Assembly (NCBI GenBank): GCA_019054805.1
Contig: JAHQIY010000012.1
Span: 2,790,001-2,854,000, forward strand
DNA from: Brachionus manjavacas
Lineage: Eukaryota > Rotifera > Eurotatoria > Ploima > Brachionidae
DNA: 64,000 nt
Direction: 5' to 3'
Shown: positions 63,701-64,000 of the stretch, piece by piece
How the letters are laid out: the number at the start of each line of letters is the position of its first letter
Numbering within the stretch: position 1 is the first letter of the stretch
Position numbers and translations under genes: made by a program
Notes under the pieces: model-generated
Databases searched by the model: none
Told to the model about the DNA's origin: nothing
The model's input: the letters and a program-made list of their open reading frames with translations, nothing else

Positions 63701-64000
63701 TGGTGTTGTTGTTGTTGTCGTCGTTGATAGTCTGTTCAAACAAGCTTTAATGCTTATTTTTACATTTTGAATGTCATATCCGTTCTGGTTTCTGATGATT
63801 ACTACAACCCTTTGTACTTGTTGTTGGTCAAAATTGGTCAAAGTAAATTTATTAGTGGAAAATTCAGTCTTTGAGTCTATAATCATGTCATTATTCATTA
63901 GAAGAACAGTAACTGTCGATGATGAAGTGTCTTTTGTCACTGAAACGGACACAATTCGGGCAAAAGTGTCACTCGGCAGATCCAATTGAATGTTGGCGTT
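57701..64000 (-). CDS. Giant Thr-linked repeat protein, partial
   Basis: An uninterrupted frame of about 2,100 codons that enters from beyond the window end, so the start is not seen. It consists of 12 complete modules plus a partial one, each about 152 aa. A folded-looking part runs from CFPVIEFDYMNPLLTITSAN through VSVTKDTSSSTVTVLLMNND to KISIKACLNRLS. A Thr linker (TTTTTTPTTTTTTYRPT) follows and is probably O-glycosylated. The two Cys per module could form one disulfide. The last module (from 58213 down) is diverged but keeps the plan (SFVNVITFKNDRIIDSYTIF, KLKISLNICIKK), followed by a short Asn/Pro-rich tail ending TDIQY. I do not recognise the module. Alternating strands and Thr linkers suggest a secreted or cell-surface mucin- or adhesin-like protein. 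No signal peptide or membrane segment is visible in the part present. Confidence 0.85.
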   Translation of the reverse strand, partial: NANIQLDLPSDTFARIVSVSVTKDTSSSTVTVLLMNNDMIIDSKTEFSTNKFTLTNFDQQQVQRVVVIIRNQNGYDIQNVKISIKACLNRLSTTTTTTTPTTTTTTYRPTCFPVIEFDYMNPLLTITSANAITDINRIYANFHPEGVNFNSSNANIQLDLPSDTFARIVSVSVTKDTSSSTVTVLLMNNDMIIDSKTEFSTNKFTLTNFDQQQVQRVVVIIRNQNVYDIKNVKISIKACLNRLSTTTTTTTPTTTTTTYRPTCFPVIEFDYMNPLLTITSANAITDINRIYANFHPEGVNFNSSNANIQLDLPSDTFARIVSVSVTKDTSSSTVTVLLMNNDMIIDSKTEFSTNKFTLTNFDQQQVQRVVVIIRNQNGYDIQNVKISIKACLNRLSTTTTTTTPTTTTTTYRPTCFPVIEFDYMNPLLTITSANAITDINRIYANFHPEGVNFNSSNANIQLDLPSDTFARIVSVSVTKDTSSSTVTVLLMNNDMIIDSKTEFSTNKFTLTNFDQQQVQRVVVIIRNQNGYDIQNVKISIKACLNRLSTTTTTTTPTTTTTTYRPTCFPVIEFDYMNPLLTITSANAITDINRIYANFHPEGVNFNSSNANIQLDLPSDTFARIVSVSVTKDTSSSTVTVLLMNNDMIIDSKTEFSTNKFTLTNFDQQQVQRVVVIIRNQNGYDIQNVKISIKACLNRLSTTTTTTTPTTTTTTYRPTCFPVIEFDYMNPLLTITSANAITDINRIYANFHPEGVNFNSSNANIQLDLPSDTFARIVSVSVTKDTSSSTVTVLLMNNDMIIDSKTEFSTNKFTLTNFDQQQVQRVVVIIRNQNGYDIQNVKISIKACLNRLSTTTTTTTPTTATTTYRPTCFPVIEFDYMNPLLTITSANAITDINRIYANFHPEGVNFNSSNANIQLDLPSDTFARIVSVSVTKDTSSSTVTVLLMNNDMIIDSKTEFSTNKFTLTNFDQQQVQRVVVIIRNQNGYDIQNVKISIKACLNRLSTTTTTTTPTTTTTTYRPTCFPVIEFDYMNPLLTITSANAITDINRIYANFHPEGVNFNSSNANIQLDLPSDTFARIVSVSVTKDTSSSTVTVLLMNNDMIIDSKTEFSTNKFTLTNFDQQQVQRVVVIIRNQNGYDIQNVKISIKACLNRLSTTTTTTTPTTTTTTYRPTCFPVIEFDYMNPLLTITSANAITDINRIYANFHPEGVNFNSSNANIQLDLPSDTFARIVSVSVTKDTSSSTVTVLLMNNDMIIDSKTEFSTNKFTLINFDQQQVQRVVVIIRNQNGYDIQNVKISIKACLNRLSTTTTTTTPTTTTTTYRPTCFPVIEFDYMNPLLTITSANAITDINRIYANFHPEGVNFNSSNANIQLDLPSDTFARIVSVSVTKDTSSSTVTVLLMNNDMIIDSKTEFSTNKFTLTNFDQQQVQRVVVIIRNQNGYDIQNVKISIKACLNRLSTTTTTTTPTTTTTTYRPTCFPVIEFDYMNPLLTITSANAITDINRIYANFHPEGVNFNSSNANIQLDLPSDTFARIVSVSVTKDTSSSTVTVLLMNNDMIIDSKTEFSTNKFTLTNFDQQQVQRVVVIIRNQNGYDIQNVKISIKACLNRLSTTTTTTTPTTTTTTNRPTCFPVIEFDYMNQLLTITSANAITDINRIYANFHPEGVNFNSSNANIQLDLPSDTFARIVSVSVTKDTSSSTVTVLLMNNDMIIDSKTEFSTNKFTLTNFDQQQVQRVVVIIRNQNGYDIQNVKISIKACLNRLSTTTTTTTPTTTTTTYRPTCFPVIEFDYMNPLLTITSANAITDINRIYANFHPEGVNFNSSNANIQLDLPSDTFARIVSVSVTKDTSSSTVTVLLMNNDMIIDSKTEFSTNKFTLTNFDQQQVQRVVVIIRNQNGYDIQNVKISIKACLNRLSTTTTAITTTYSSICQHLSIGSGNIDLFSFISSSPFLTDVNHIFDRMIDISFPLVSIFFDLQDFNLAHIEDLVIQKTPAHSFVNVITFKNDRIIDSYTIFSFQNFKFSSFSSQYIDQILVYINNIGGKNVEKLKISLNICIKKEFKPTNNPYPNMFIYPPYVKNENSNLFSPEFFLNNKTDIQY
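58214..64000 (-). repeat. 456-bp tandem coding repeat, 12 units plus partial
   Basis: Unit starts (the Cys codon of CFPVIEF) fall at 58654 + 456n up to 63670. The last unit is 441 bp because its Thr linker is shorter, and 110 codons of a further unit reach the window edge. Units are almost identical in DNA. The few differences include Y to N plus P to Q around 59085-59125, T to I near 60190, T to A in the linker near 61414, and GYDIQ to VYDIK near 63315. Confidence 0.97.

Noticed and set aside
58299-63989. Thirteen nearly identical 72- to 110-codon plus-strand frames spaced 456 bp
   Set aside because: They are the antisense of the tandem coding repeat and recur only because the repeat recurs.

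Overview
The window is a piece of a very AT-rich animal nuclear genome. The host genes are metazoan in type: a cytosolic HSP70 with a heat-shock promoter, a USP4/11/15-class deubiquitinase, a RagC/D GTPase and a secreted C-type lectin. Most introns are tiny (47-67 nt), and intergenic DNA and the few long introns are packed with decayed transposons. This fits a compact, AT-rich invertebrate. A monogonont rotifer (Brachionus-like) is my best guess, but that is inference, not proven by any marker here.

Layout. 1-6.2 kb: a spliced but frameshifted hAT transposase (+), its probable right end with a 40-bp tandem repeat, and a Tc1-like transposase remnant (-). 6.2-10 kb: LINE and MULE (FLYWCH/SWIM) debris. 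10.16-12.43 kb: intronless, GC-rich hsp70 (-) with TATA box and three heat-shock elements. 12.6-16.5 kb: diverged tandem repeats, a SINE-like insert, LINE fragments and a pogo-like MITE. 16.67-27.83 kb: one deubiquitinase gene (-), four exons reconstructed by splice sites, with 3.1 and 5.3 kb introns full of MITEs, LINE scraps and unexplained plus-strand exon-like segments. 28.4-34.4 kb: non-LTR retrotransposons and a palindromic TA-flanked element. 35.27 kb: tRNA-Leu(AAG). 35.9-37.8 kb: MULE-like and LINE pieces, and a hAT MITE enclosing an exon-like segment. 38.53-43.83 kb: RagC/D gene (-), five exons. 44.3-45.4 kb: rearranged LINE (+). 47.1 kb: long inverted-repeat MITE. 50.0-51.35 kb: two-domain C-type lectin gene (+), five exons, followed by a duplicated exon relic. 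51.9-53.7 kb: LINE (-). 56.9-57.4 kb: LINE 3' end (+). 57.7-64.0 kb: the end of a giant gene (-) made of near-identical 456-bp (152-aa) repeats that runs off the window.

The host genes are not an operon-like unit. HSP70 (protein folding), the deubiquitinase (ubiquitin removal) and RagC/D (amino-acid sensing to TORC1) are independent housekeeping genes. The lectin and the Thr-rich repeat protein are probably extracellular. The most unusual items are the homogenised 152-aa repeat gene, the MITE containing an exon-like cargo, the exon-like plus-strand segments inside the deubiquitinase intron, and the many recognisable MITEs with intact target-site duplications.
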